A stretch of DNA of 33,811 nt from Desulfobacteraceae bacterium (GCA_013619155.1 JABXKT010000016.1:1-33811), one strand, 5' to 3'; counted from the first letter of the stretch, positions 8,348 to 16,564 are shown. Numbers and translations are program-made. Notes: generated by a model not told the origin, from the letters alone.

Positions 8348-9259
8348 TTATATGAAATTTTCGACCACAGAAAAAAGCCCCTCATGATCTTCCGGTGCCA
8401 GCCAGACCATCTGGGGGTCCGCACGGAACCAGGTGAGCTGGCGCTTGGCGAAACGACGGGTATCGCGTTTAAGGAGCCGAATCGTCTCCTCCCAGGGGAC
8501 ACCCCCTTCCAGATGCGCCACCATATGCCGATATCCGATGGAGCCCATGGATTTCAGCCCCCCATGGTACCCCTTCGCCAAAAGCCCTCGCACCTCATCG
8601 AGAAGCCCCTCTTCCACCATGAGATCCACACGCCGGTTAATCCGATCGTAGAGCACCTCCCGGCTGGAAAAAAGGCAGATCTTCAAGGCCTCGTAACGCG
8701 TCTCCAAAAATGCATGCTCGGCGTGATGGGCACTCAACGGTTTACCCGTGGCCTCGAAGACGGAGAGCGCCCGAACGATACGCACGGGATCATTGGCACT
8801 GATCTTGGCGGCATAGACAGGGTCCACAACCATGAGGCGGGTGTAAAGCGCCGGAGCACCCAGCTCATCTGCCTGGGCCGTGAGACGCCGGGAGATATCT
8901 ACATCAGAAGGGATCGCATCGGAGAGCCCATGGAGCAATGCCTTAACATAGAGTCCCGTCCCCCCAGCCACGACGGGAAGGGCCCCACGGTCCCCCAAAG
9001 AGGCGATCACCGCATCGGCATCTGTAGCAAAACGGGCGGCATCATAGTGCTCATCGGGGGTCACCACATCAATCATATGATGAACGGCACGTCGCGTCTC
9101 CTCCTCGGTGGGTTTAGCCGTACCGATATCCATATGACGGTAGACTTGCATAGAATCTGCACCCACAACCTCCCCTCCGAACCGCCTGCAAACCTCGATG
9201 GCCGCGGAGGTTTTTCCTACACCGGTGGGCCCACATATGACAACAATTTTTCTTTTCAT
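8348..9259 (-). CDS. miaA: tRNA dimethylallyltransferase MiaA
   Basis: A 303-residue enzyme that adds a dimethylallyl group to A37 of tRNAs reading codons that start with U. Motifs seen: P-loop [13 protein letters not shown] near the N-terminus, ADSMQVYRHMDIGTAKP (the DSxQxY substrate loop), HHMIDVVTPDEHYDAARF, VVAGGTGLYVKALLHGL, and the C-terminal GSIGYRHM. Length is normal. The ATG at 9259 places the P-loop about ten residues in, as in the family; TTG/GTG codons upstream (9286, 9283) have no better ribosome binding site. The last codons ATA TAA overlap the flank of the 8112-8347 element. Confidence 0.95.
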   Translation of the reverse strand: MKRKIVVICGPTGVGKTSAAIEVCRRFGGEVVGADSMQVYRHMDIGTAKPTEEETRRAVHHMIDVVTPDEHYDAARFATDADAVIASLGDRGALPVVAGGTGLYVKALLHGLSDAIPSDVDISRRLTAQADELGAPALYTRLMVVDPVYAAKISANDPVRIVRALSVFEATGKPLSAHHAEHAFLETRYEALKICLFSSREVLYDRINRRVDLMVEEGLLDEVRGLLAKGYHGGLKSMGSIGYRHMVAHLEGGVPWEETIRLLKRDTRRFAKRQLTWFRADPQMVWLAPEDHEGLFSVVENFI

Positions 9260-9580
9260 ACCAGTAAATAATGTATTTTTCACCAAACGGATTCACCCCG
9301 GTTTGAGTTAGCATCGAATCATGAACAGACGTTCCATATCAGGACGTTTAGCTCCTTAATATATAAATATAATTCTGTTGACAACACCCAATATAGCGGG
9401 TAGTAAGTGTATTTGCTCATTTTGTCTATAATATAAAGTAAGATAGCTGCAAGCAAGATCGCTTGTCAATTCTGGAAATATAACTTTTCAGGTTTATTTG
9501 GAATATTTTGTAACACTGCTAGGCCATTCATCAGTGATCTTGAATGTGCCTGCGCACCATTTTAACAGGAGAAAGAAGCC
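9260..9580. promoter_or_regulatory. Upstream region of the hdrA-flox operon
   Basis: About 320 bases between divergent genes, AT-rich. A perfect TTGACA lies at 9378-9383, with TAGTAA after 17 bases (9401-9406), a weak -10. An independent TATAAT is at 9427-9432 without a good -35. GACGTT is directly repeated near 9327-9352, and a small hairpin CAAGC/GCTTG is near 9450-9465. The AGGAG eight to ten bases before the ATG at 9581 is the ribosome binding site. The transcription start is not determined. Confidence 0.4.
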
Positions 9581-12500
9581 ATGTCTAAGGATGTAATCGG
9601 ATCCGTTATGGTCGTCGGGGGGGGTATCGCCGGTATGCAGACTGCCCTGGATCTGGCCGATTCAGGTTATTATGTATACCTGGTCGAGAAGAGGTCCTCA
9701 ATTGGTGGCGTCATGTCCCAATTGGACAAGACTTTTCCCACCAACGACTGTGCAATGTGAATTATTTCACCTAAACTGGTCGAGGTCGGCCGGCATCTAA
9801 ACATCGAGTTAAAAACCCTTTCTGACGTGATCGACATCCAGGGCGAAGCGGGTAATTTTGAAGTTACCCTAAACGAGAGACCCCGATACGTAGACGAATC
9901 CAAATGTATCGCCTGCGGTCTCTGCGCGGAAAAATGCCCCAAGAAGGTCACAGACCCCTACAACGCGAATCTGGTTAAGCGCAAAGCCATCTACGTTGAA
10001 TACGAGCAGGCCGTCCCGCTTAAGTACGCCATTGACCCCACTCAGTGCATCAAGCTGACCAAGGACAAATGTGGAAACTGCGCCAAGGTGTGCCCCACCG
10101 GAGCCATCGATTACACCATGACCGCCAAAGAGTCCAAGCTCAATGTCGGTTCCGTGGTTCTGGCCACAGGCTTCAAACCCTTTGATCCTTCCATTTTTGA
10201 TACCTATCAGTATACCAAGTTTCCCAACGTGGTAACCTCCCTTGAGTTCGAACGTATCCTCTCCGCATCTGGTCCCACGCATGGCCACCTGGTAACACGG
10301 AGCAAGGAACCCCAAGAGCCCAAGAAGATTGCCTGGTTCCAGTGCATCGGGTCACGAGATATCAACCGATGTGACAATGGTCACTGCTCCGGCGTCTGCT
10401 GCATGTATGCCGTCAAAGAAGCGGTCATGGCCAAGGAACACAATGGAGACGATCTGGATTGCGCTATCTTCTACATGGATATGCGTACCCCAGGTAAAGA
10501 CTTCGAAGCCTACTACGAGAACAGTAAAGAGAAGGGAATTCGCTACGTAAGAAGCCGGGTTCACACCATCAACCCTGTTCCCGACAGCGATGATCTGGAA
10601 GTACGTTACGTCACCGAAGATGGTCGTATCGAGACCGAGATCTTCAGCATGATCGTTCTCTCCATCGGCCTCGAGTCCTCACCGGAATCCATCGCCTTGG
10701 CGAAGAAACTGGATATCGAACTCACAGCCAGCAACTTCGCAGCCACCTCGTCCTTCAACCCCGTGGCCACAAGTCGCGAAGGTATCTTTGTCTGCGGTGC
10801 ATTCCAAGGGCCCAAAGATATCCCCGAGTCCATTATCGATGCCAGTGCAGCGGCCTCAGCCGCCGGTGAGGCCATCGCTTCGGCACGAAACACCGTGACC
10901 AAAGAGGCGGAGGTCATCTCACAGCTTGACGTCAGTGGTGAACGTCCCAAGATCGGCGTCTTCGTCTGCTCTTGCGGTACCAACATCGCAGGCACCGTGG
11001 ATGTGGAGGCCGTATCTGAATACGTCCGAACCCTTCCCAACGTCGAGTACGTGGGCAACAACCTCTTCTCCTGCTCCCAGGACACTCAGGATAAAATTGC
11101 TGAGACCATCAAGGAGAAGGGCCTCAACCGTGTTGTGGTCGCCGCCTGTACACCCAAGACCCACGAAGGCCTCTTCCAAGAGACCCTTCTCGCGGCCGGT
11201 CTCAACAAGTACCTCTTCGAGATGACCAACATCCGAAACCAGAACTCCTGGGTTCACAAGGATGTTCCCGAGCAGGCCACCCAGAAGGCAAAAGACCTCA
11301 TTCGCATGTCCGTTGCCAAAGTGGCCCTCTTCCAGCCGCTGGACGAAGCAGAGCTCCAGGTCAACCAGACAGCCATGGTCTTAGGGGGCGGTCTCGCCGG
11401 TATTACCACGGCCCAGAGTCTCTCCAAGCAGGGTTACAAGACCCACATTGTCGAGCGTGAAGAGATTCTTGGCGGTCAGGCGAACCACCTCTACCGCACC
11501 GCCACCGGTGAGAATGTTGCCGAGAAACTGGCAGAGATCATCGAGGACGTGACCCAAGATGAGAACATCACCGTTCACCTGAACACCACCCTCGAAGGCG
11601 TGGAAGGTTTTGTGGGAAGCTTCGAATCATCCCTCATGACAGGGGACGAGGAGACAGTGATCAAGCACGGTGTGGCGGTTATGGCCACCGGTGCCAAGCC
11701 TTATGTCCCCACCGAGTATGCGTACGGCACCAGCGACCGCATCCTCACCAGCCTTGAGATGGACACAAAGCTCAAGGCCAACGACCCCGTCCTCGAAACC
11801 GTCAATTCAGCCGTATTTATCCAGTGCGTCGGTTCACGCGAGCCTGAGCGTCCCTACTGCTCACGCGTCTGCTGTACCCACAGCATCGAAAACGCCCTGG
11901 AGATCAAACGTCGCAACCCGTTGGCCAACGTCTACATTCTCTATCGTGACATTCGGACCTACGGCGAGCGCGAATTCCTCTACCGTGAAGCCCGTGAAAA
12001 GGGCGTCATCTTCATCCGCTTCGATGTGGACAACAAGCCTGTTGTCTCCGTCAATGGGGATAAGCTGACCATCAAGACCACCGATCACGTGCTGCGACGC
12101 GATATCGAGATTGAGGCAGACCTCCTCTCCCTGGCCACCGCTATCCTCCCCTACCGGGATGAGAAAATCGGCCAGTTCTTCAAGCTGCCCATGAACGATA
12201 ACGGATTCTTCGTAGAGCGTCATGCCAAGCTCGGTCCCAGTGAATTCGCCACCGACGGCGTCTTCCTCTGCGGCATGGCCCACTATCCCAAGCCCATCGA
12301 TGAGTCCATCGGGCATGCCAAGGCAGCGGCATCCCGCGCCATCACTCTGCTGGCACGTGAGACCATTCACACCAGCGGCCAGGTCGCCCATGTGGTTCCC
12401 GCCCTCTGCAGCTCCTGTGGCATCTGCGTCAGCGTCTGCCCCTACTCCGCTCCGTCATTCATAACGGAAGGACGAGAGGCCGGCAAAGCTCAGATCAACC

Positions 12501-12619
12501 CCGTACTCTGTAAAGGGTGTGGACTCTGTGTCGGCTCATGCCGTTCTGGAGCCATTCGCCACAGAGGCTTCGACAACGATCAGATCTTCTCACAGATCTT
12601 TTCCATGGTTGAAGCGTAA
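9581..12619 (+). CDS. hdrA: Long HdrA-type FAD/iron-sulfur electron-transfer protein, selenoprotein (Sec60)
   Basis: A 1012-residue heterodisulfide reductase subunit A homolog made of two HdrA units. Unit 1 begins directly with the FAD fold ([20 protein letters not shown]), lacks the HdrA N-terminal domain, and has ferredoxin inserts near 108 ([12 protein letters not shown]) and 165 (CGNCAKVCP). Unit 2 starts near 453 with the HdrA N-terminal domain ([34 protein letters not shown]), a second FAD fold near 598 ([17 protein letters not shown]), and C-terminal clusters near 943 ([12 protein letters not shown]) and 977 ([11 protein letters not shown]). In-frame UGA at codon 60 replaces the conserved Cys of the TNDCAMC motif; the frame continues with [12 protein letters not shown]. 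The matching region in unit 2 has no cysteine. The ATG at 9581 has AGGAG upstream. In HdrA the flavin carries out electron bifurcation; partner subunits follow. A plain coding search would start at 9827 and lose 82 residues. Confidence 0.93.
9758..9760 (+). other. UGA selenocysteine codon (Sec60) of hdrA
   Basis: The UGA is in frame with the ATG at 9581, 59 codons before it. It sits in [18 protein letters not shown], where homologs have Cys (or Sec in some methanogens). Coding character continues on both sides without a frame change. Confidence 0.9.
9776..9793 (+). promoter_or_regulatory. Putative SECIS hairpin of hdrA
   Basis: Bases 9776-9782 (CTGGTCG) pair with 9787-9793 (CGGCCGG), seven pairs of which two are G-U. 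The apical loop is AGGT, carrying the GGU feature of bacterial SECIS loops. The loop lies 22 bases past the UGA, inside the usual range. Confidence 0.65.
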
Positions 12620-12648
12620 ACGGATAGAGTTTCGCACTTAACCTGTTT

Positions 12649-12685
12649 ATTCCATTCCACGGGGTTCCTTCCCGTGGAATGGAAT
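12649..12685 (+). repeat. Perfect 15-bp intercistronic hairpin between hdrA and the MvhD-like gene
   Basis: ATTCCATTCCACGGG (12649-12663) pairs fully with 12671-12685, loop GTTCCTT. It ends three bases before the AAAGGAG (12688-12694) of the next gene. There is no U-tract, so it more likely shapes mRNA processing or stability than termination. Confidence 0.8.
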
Positions 12686-12705
12686 TCAAAGGAGATGAAA
12701 TAAAA

Positions 12706-13137
12706 ATGGCTGATTTCGAACCAAAAATCGTCAGCTTTCTCTGTAACTGGTGCAGTTACGGGGCCGCTGACTTGGCGGGGGTGGGCCGTGCCCAGTACCC
12801 GGCCAACGTCCGTGTTATCCGGATCCCTTGCTCCGGACGCATGAACCCCAAATTCTTCCTGGCGGCCTTACGTGAAGGCGCCGACGCAGTATGGGTCTCC
12901 GGCTGACATCCTGGCGACTGCCATTACCTGGAAGGTAATTACTATGCGCGTCGAAAGTTTGCCCTGATGAAAAACCTGATGGAGCACATGGGGGTCGAAC
13001 CCGGCCGTCTTCAGTTCTCCTGGATCTCCTCTGCCGAATCCACCAAGTTTGTAGACGTGGTGACGAAGGTTACAGAATCCGTCAAGGCCCTGGGACCCAA
13101 TACCAATTATGTGAAAAAGAGCGCGGCGAAGGTATAA
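12706..13137 (+). CDS. floxD: MvhD/FloxD-type [2Fe-2S] subunit, selenoprotein (Sec67)
   Basis: A 143-residue homolog of the delta subunit of methyl-viologen-reducing hydrogenase, which carries electrons to or from HdrA via a [2Fe-2S] cluster. It shows [13 protein letters not shown] near 17-29, [12 protein letters not shown] near 44, and the signature WVSG-U-HPGDCHY, where UGA codon 67 (12904-12906) replaces the usual Cys. The frame stays open across the UGA to a TAA at 13135, giving the normal domain length. The start at 12706 (MADFEPK) has AAAGGAG upstream; the ATG at 12679 lies ahead of that site. It follows hdrA by 86 bases and ends three bases before the next gene. Confidence 0.92.
12904..12906 (+). 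other. UGA selenocysteine codon (Sec67) of the MvhD-like gene
   Basis: In frame with the ATG at 12706 and set in [14 protein letters not shown], where the family has Cys as a cluster ligand. Reading through gives a complete MvhD domain. Confidence 0.92.
12923..12939 (+). promoter_or_regulatory. Putative SECIS hairpin of the MvhD-like gene
   Basis: ATTACC (12923-12928) pairs with GGTAAT (12934-12939) around loop TGGAA. The GG-containing loop begins 22 bases past the UGA, matching the spacing found in hdrA. Confidence 0.65.
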
Positions 13138-13140
13138 GCC

Positions 13141-13992
13141 ATGGAATCATACATCGGAAAAATCAAAGAGATATCGGAAAGGCTCTTAAACGACGGAACC
13201 GTCGAGTGCGTTGTTGGATTCCGTAAAGGGACTGTGGCCCTTACCAATGAGCCCTGCATGATCACCAAAGCAAGCGATGTAAAAGATCTCGTCTGGGATA
13301 GCAACTGTCGTCTGAACCTGGCCAACTACCTGACCGGCCGGAAAGAGAAGATCGCAGTGATTGCCAAAGGATGTGACTCTCGAAACATCGTCAACCACAT
13401 CATTGAGAACAAGATCTCCCGCGAGCAGCTTGTGATCATTGGGGTTCCCTGCAAAGGGATGGTGGACAAAAATAACCCTGAATCCCTTCAGAGCAACTGC
13501 GCCACCTGTACCCACAGAAACCCCGTCATCTATGACGAACTCTGTGGCGAGCTCGTAGAAGAGCAGACAGATGTGGACAAATATGAAGATGTGCGTGCCG
13601 TAGAGGCCATGGAGACCCAGGAAAAGTGGGCCTTCTTTGAAGAGCTCCTCTCCGGATGCACCCGTTGCTACGCATGCAAAAATGCCTGCCCCTTGTGCTA
13701 CTGCCCCACCTGCTTTGTGGACGAGTCACAGCCTCAGTGGATAGGCAAAGGGACCGATCCCATCGACGTCCGTACCTACCACTTCCTGAGGGCTTACCAC
13801 TGCGCCGGCCGCTGCACCGATTGCGGCGCCTGCGAAGCGGCATGTCCCCAGAACATCAAGGTACGTCAGTTCACCAAGAAGCTCGAGAAAGACTGCAACG
13901 AGCTCTACGGTTGGGAAGCGGGACTTACCGTCGACCAGCGGCCCCCGCTGGACAGCTTCAAGCTGGACGATCCCGACAAATTCATCATGTAA
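13141..13992 (+). CDS. floxC: FloxC-like iron-sulfur subunit (4Fe-4S dicluster, FrhB/FdhB-like N-terminus)
   Basis: A 283-residue soluble protein. The first ~150 residues resemble the beta subunit of F420-reducing hydrogenase or formate dehydrogenase (NEPCMITKASDVKDLVWD, VIAKGCDSRNI, GVPCKGMVDK, CATCTHRNPV). Two [4Fe-4S] motifs follow: CTRCYACKNACPLCYCPTC near 177 and CTDCGACEAACPQN near 225. I call it FloxC from its place between FloxD-like and FloxB-like genes; it is a ferredoxin-like electron relay by inference. Start ATG at 13141, three bases after the floxD stop, with GAAGG upstream. No Sec codon is seen here. Confidence 0.78.
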   Translation: MESYIGKIKEISERLLNDGTVECVVGFRKGTVALTNEPCMITKASDVKDLVWDSNCRLNLANYLTGRKEKIAVIAKGCDSRNIVNHIIENKISREQLVIIGVPCKGMVDKNNPESLQSNCATCTHRNPVIYDELCGELVEEQTDVDKYEDVRAVEAMETQEKWAFFEELLSGCTRCYACKNACPLCYCPTCFVDESQPQWIGKGTDPIDVRTYHFLRAYHCAGRCTDCGACEAACPQNIKVRQFTKKLEKDCNELYGWEAGLTVDQRPPLDSFKLDDPDKFIM

Positions 13993-13997
13993 TCCCG

Positions 13998-14023
13998 TTC
14001 GCCTCTGCCTTTTATAAGGCGAA
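13998..14023 (+). repeat. Intercistronic hairpin between floxC and floxB
   Basis: TTCGCCT (13998-14004) pairs with AGGCGAA (14017-14023) around a 12-base loop. No U-tract. It is one of several hairpins in gaps of this operon. Confidence 0.5.
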
Positions 14024-14053
14024 TGAAACATCATATGAACAAGGGCAAATATC

Positions 14054-15094
14054 ATGAAGGTCATTAAAATAGATAAAAAAACATGGGCCGGCGGGATTAA
14101 CAGCCTGAGAAGCGGTTACCGCCTTATCGGTCCCGTGGTCAAGGGCGATGCTCACGACTTTGCGGAGCTTGCCAGTGACGAAGCGCCCGATATGGCGTTT
14201 GGCAATACCCGGCTCTCTCCCAAGTCTGTCATCTTTCCCCAGTCTGAACCCATGTTCACCTACAGCCTGGACGAAAGCGACCCGGAGCACCACATTCTCA
14301 AAGATTCCACCAAGGACTACTCCCCACGAGCCGTCATTGGCATGCGTCCCTGCGATGCCAAGGCCATCTCCCTGGTGCGCATGAACTTCGATACCCCAGA
14401 TTACCGGGACCCCTACTGGATGGATGCGTACGACGCCACCACCTTTGTGGGCCTGGCCTGTGACAACCCCTGCACAACATGCTTTTGCACCTCTGCGGGT
14501 TGCGGTCCTTACCATGAAGAGGGGCTCGATGTTCTCCTCTCCGATTGTGGCGATGCCTACGAGGCCAAAGCACTCACCGAAAAAGGCGAAAAGCTTCTTG
14601 CAGCCGCCGGTTGGGATGCCGAAGGGGATGTATCCATCTTCGAGCCCAAAAAAGCCGACGCAGAAGCCAAGATCACCTGTACGGTCGAGACGGGTAATCT
14701 TCGCGGTAAAAACAGCCTGGATCTCTACGATGCACCGTTCTGGAAAGAGCTCTCCTTTGCATGTATCAACTGCGGCACCTGCACCTATACCTGCCCCACA
14801 TGCTGGTGTTTCGACATCCAGGATGAGAACAAGGGCAAGGAAGGCGTTCGCATGAGAAACTGGGACAGCTGTATGACCTCCCTGTTCACCATGCACGGAT
14901 CTGGTCACAACCCCAGGACCGAGAAGCATCAGCGTTTTCGTCAGCGCTTCATGCACAAACTGAAATACTTTGTCGACAAATACGACAAGGGCCTTATGTG
15001 CGTCGGTTGCGGCCGCTGCGTCCAGCAGTGCCCCGCTAACATAGATATCCGCACCATCTGTAACAAGATGAACGGTTACGAAGCCGCCAGCTAA
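14054..15094 (+). CDS. floxB: FloxB-like iron-sulfur subunit (AsrA/HydB-like)
   Basis: A 346-residue protein of the anaerobic sulfite reductase A / sulfhydrogenase beta type. Near residue 95-100 it has IGMRPCDAKAI, then DNPCTTCFCTSAGCGPY. Two [4Fe-4S] clusters lie in the C-terminal half: CINCGTCTYTCPTCWC near 237 and CVGCGRCVQQCPANID near 316. It is expected to carry electrons between the flavin subunit encoded next and the HdrA/MvhD-like partners. ATG at 14054 with AAGGG upstream. The FloxA-like gene follows after 17 bases. Confidence 0.8.
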   Translation: MKVIKIDKKTWAGGINSLRSGYRLIGPVVKGDAHDFAELASDEAPDMAFGNTRLSPKSVIFPQSEPMFTYSLDESDPEHHILKDSTKDYSPRAVIGMRPCDAKAISLVRMNFDTPDYRDPYWMDAYDATTFVGLACDNPCTTCFCTSAGCGPYHEEGLDVLLSDCGDAYEAKALTEKGEKLLAAAGWDAEGDVSIFEPKKADAEAKITCTVETGNLRGKNSLDLYDAPFWKELSFACINCGTCTYTCPTCWCFDIQDENKGKEGVRMRNWDSCMTSLFTMHGSGHNPRTEKHQRFRQRFMHKLKYFVDKYDKGLMCVGCGRCVQQCPANIDIRTICNKMNGYEAAS

Positions 15095-15111
15095 TATAAA
15101 GGAGAAGACCT

Positions 15112-15960
15112 GTGCAGAATCCTTATAAGGCGTATCCCGTTCGCATTGATGATATTCAGGTTGCGACCGCGGATAAAACGCTGAGAACCTTTAAGTTTGT
15201 TTTCTTAAATGAAGGCGACGAAGAGAAGTTCTCTTACAATGTGGGCCAGTTTGCAGAACTCTCTATTCCCGGCCAGGGTGAAATTCCCATCGGCATCGCC
15301 TCTTCTCCGTCCGAGAAGGGCTTTGTCATGTTTACCGTGTTCCGTACCGGTAAGGTGACACAGCACCTTCACAACATGAAGGTGGGAGATGTCATGGGCC
15401 TCCGTGGCCCCTTGGGCAACTGTTACCCCATCGAAGATCTCGAAGGAAAGAACATCCTGATCATCGGTGCCGGTTTTGCCTTCACCACCTTACGTTCCAC
15501 CATCAAGTATCTACTTGAGCCCGAAAACCGCAAGCGCTTCGGTCGTCTGGATGTGATCTATGGGGCACGTCACCCCGGCATGATCCTCTACAAAGACGAG
15601 CTGGTGGAGTGGGAACAGCGTGATGACATCAACCTGAACCTCACCGTGGATGGCACCGACGGTCAAGAGTGGAAATACCACACTGGCTTCGTGCCCACCG
15701 TTACCGAGAGTCAGGCCCCCCAGGGAGATGACGATACCTACGCCATCCTCTGTGGTCCCCCCATGATGCTCAAATTTACCAAGCCTGTGCTTGAAAAGCT
15801 GGGTTACGAGCCGAACCACATCATCATGAGCCTTGAAAACCGCATGAAATGTGGCATCGGCATGTGCGGTCGCTGCAACATCGGCAAAGAGCTTGTCTGC
15901 AAAGACGGTCCCGTCTTTACTCTCGACAAGCTCAATGAGATGCCCGAAGAGGATCAGTAA
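15112..15960 (+). CDS. floxA: FloxA-like FAD/NAD(P)-binding subunit (AsrB/HydG-like)
   Basis: A 282-residue ferredoxin-NADP reductase-fold protein. The FAD domain (1-100) has VGQFAELSIPG and PIGIASSPSE; the NAD(P) domain has ILIIGAGFAFTTLRS near 121 and AILCGPPMMLKF near 212. The C-terminal CGIGMCGRCNIG with the preceding and following Cys should bind a [2Fe-2S] cluster. It oxidises or reduces NAD(H) and hands electrons to FloxB (established for AsrB/HydG relatives). The start codon is GTG at 15112, fixed by AAGGAG seven bases upstream. Confidence 0.85.
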   Translation: MQNPYKAYPVRIDDIQVATADKTLRTFKFVFLNEGDEEKFSYNVGQFAELSIPGQGEIPIGIASSPSEKGFVMFTVFRTGKVTQHLHNMKVGDVMGLRGPLGNCYPIEDLEGKNILIIGAGFAFTTLRSTIKYLLEPENRKRFGRLDVIYGARHPGMILYKDELVEWEQRDDINLNLTVDGTDGQEWKYHTGFVPTVTESQAPQGDDDTYAILCGPPMMLKFTKPVLEKLGYEPNHIIMSLENRMKCGIGMCGRCNIGKELVCKDGPVFTLDKLNEMPEEDQ

Positions 15961-15977
15961 ACGAATAGAGGTGGTTA

Positions 15978-16006
15978 AACCCGTAGCATATTGTATGTTA
16001 CGGGTT
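15978..16006 (+). repeat. Hairpin between floxA and dsrC
   Basis: AACCCGTAGCATA (15978-15990) pairs with TATGTTACGGGTT (15994-16006) with one G-U pair and loop TTG. There is only a loose U-rich stretch downstream (CCCTTTCTTTACTG), so it may be a leaky terminator or an mRNA-stability stem. Confidence 0.6.
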
Positions 16007-16033
16007 GACATTGCCCTTTCTTTACTGTATTTC
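16005..16033 (+). promoter_or_regulatory. Candidate promoter of dsrC
   Basis: TTGACA (16005-16010) and TATTTC (16028-16033) are 17 bases apart. The -35 is perfect and the -10 weak. It overlaps the end of the preceding hairpin and lies about 78 bases before the dsrC ATG. Confidence 0.45.
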
Positions 16034-16110
16034 TTCTCTTCGAAGTGGACAGGACAAAATAAGGGATAAGCCTTTCAAATTGATAATTCCTAACAGGAGG
16101 TTTTGATTCA

Positions 16111-16431
16111 ATGGCCGAGATAGTTGAGTACAACGGAAAAAGTTTCGAAGTAGACGAGGATGGTTTCCTCCTTGATTTCAGCACTTTCAGCGAAGAATGG
16201 CTTCAGATCGTGATGAAAGAAGAAGGCATCGCGGAACTCAATGACGAGCACACACTCGTAATCGACGTTCTTCACGACTACTACAAGAAAAACGGTATCG
16301 CTCCCATGGTACGCGTTCTCTCCAAACTGACCAAGTTCAAGCTCAAGCACATCTACGAGCTGTTCCCCTCAGGCCCCGGCAAAGGCGCCTGTAAAATGGC
16401 TGGCCTTCCCAAGCCTACCGGTTGTGTATAA
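16111..16431 (+). CDS. dsrC: DsrC, sulfur-carrier partner of dissimilatory sulfite reductase
   Basis: A 106-residue protein with the C-terminal swinging arm intact: Cys94 and Cys105 spaced by ten residues (ACKMAGLPKPTGCV), the mark of true DsrC as opposed to TusE relatives with one Cys. Sulfite reductase loads sulfur onto this arm to give the trisulfide, which is then reduced back by a membrane or soluble reductase. The ATG has AGGAGG upstream (nine bases). It stands 150 bases after floxA and before a strong terminator. dsrAB is not in this window. Confidence 0.95.
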   Translation: MAEIVEYNGKSFEVDEDGFLLDFSTFSEEWLQIVMKEEGIAELNDEHTLVIDVLHDYYKKNGIAPMVRVLSKLTKFKLKHIYELFPSGPGKGACKMAGLPKPTGCV

Positions 16432-16456
16432 TTACCGGACCTTGTTTTTAGTTTAA

Positions 16457-16494
16457 AAAAAAGGCCCTGTCGTTTTCGACAGGGCCTTTTTTCT
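16457..16494 (+). terminator. Rho-independent terminator of dsrC
   Basis: AAAAGGCCCTGTCG (16459-16472) pairs perfectly with CGACAGGGCCTTTT (16477-16490), loop TTTT, followed by more Ts. The A-run on the left could also serve minus-strand transcripts. Confidence 0.92.
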
Positions 16495-16534
16495 TCGTGT
16501 GCCGCCCATCTCCCCATAACTGTTGTAGCAACTA

Positions 16535-16564
16535 TTGACGTCTCCCACCCCATCGTCATAATAT
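16535..16564 (+). promoter_or_regulatory. Candidate promoter of the Ahb-nitrilase pair
   Basis: TTGACG (16535-16540) and TAATAT (16559-16564) with an 18-base spacer, about 80 bases before the ATG at 16644 and after the dsrC terminator. Confidence 0.4.

Noticed and set aside
9581..9826. hdrA as a pseudogene or frameshift because of the UGA at 9758
   Set aside because: Frame and homology continue unchanged on both sides, a SECIS-like hairpin follows, and the site is a known Cys/Sec position.
12904..12906. The UGA as the true stop of a short 66-residue protein
   Set aside because: The following 76 codons complete the MvhD motif (HPGDCHY) in the same frame.
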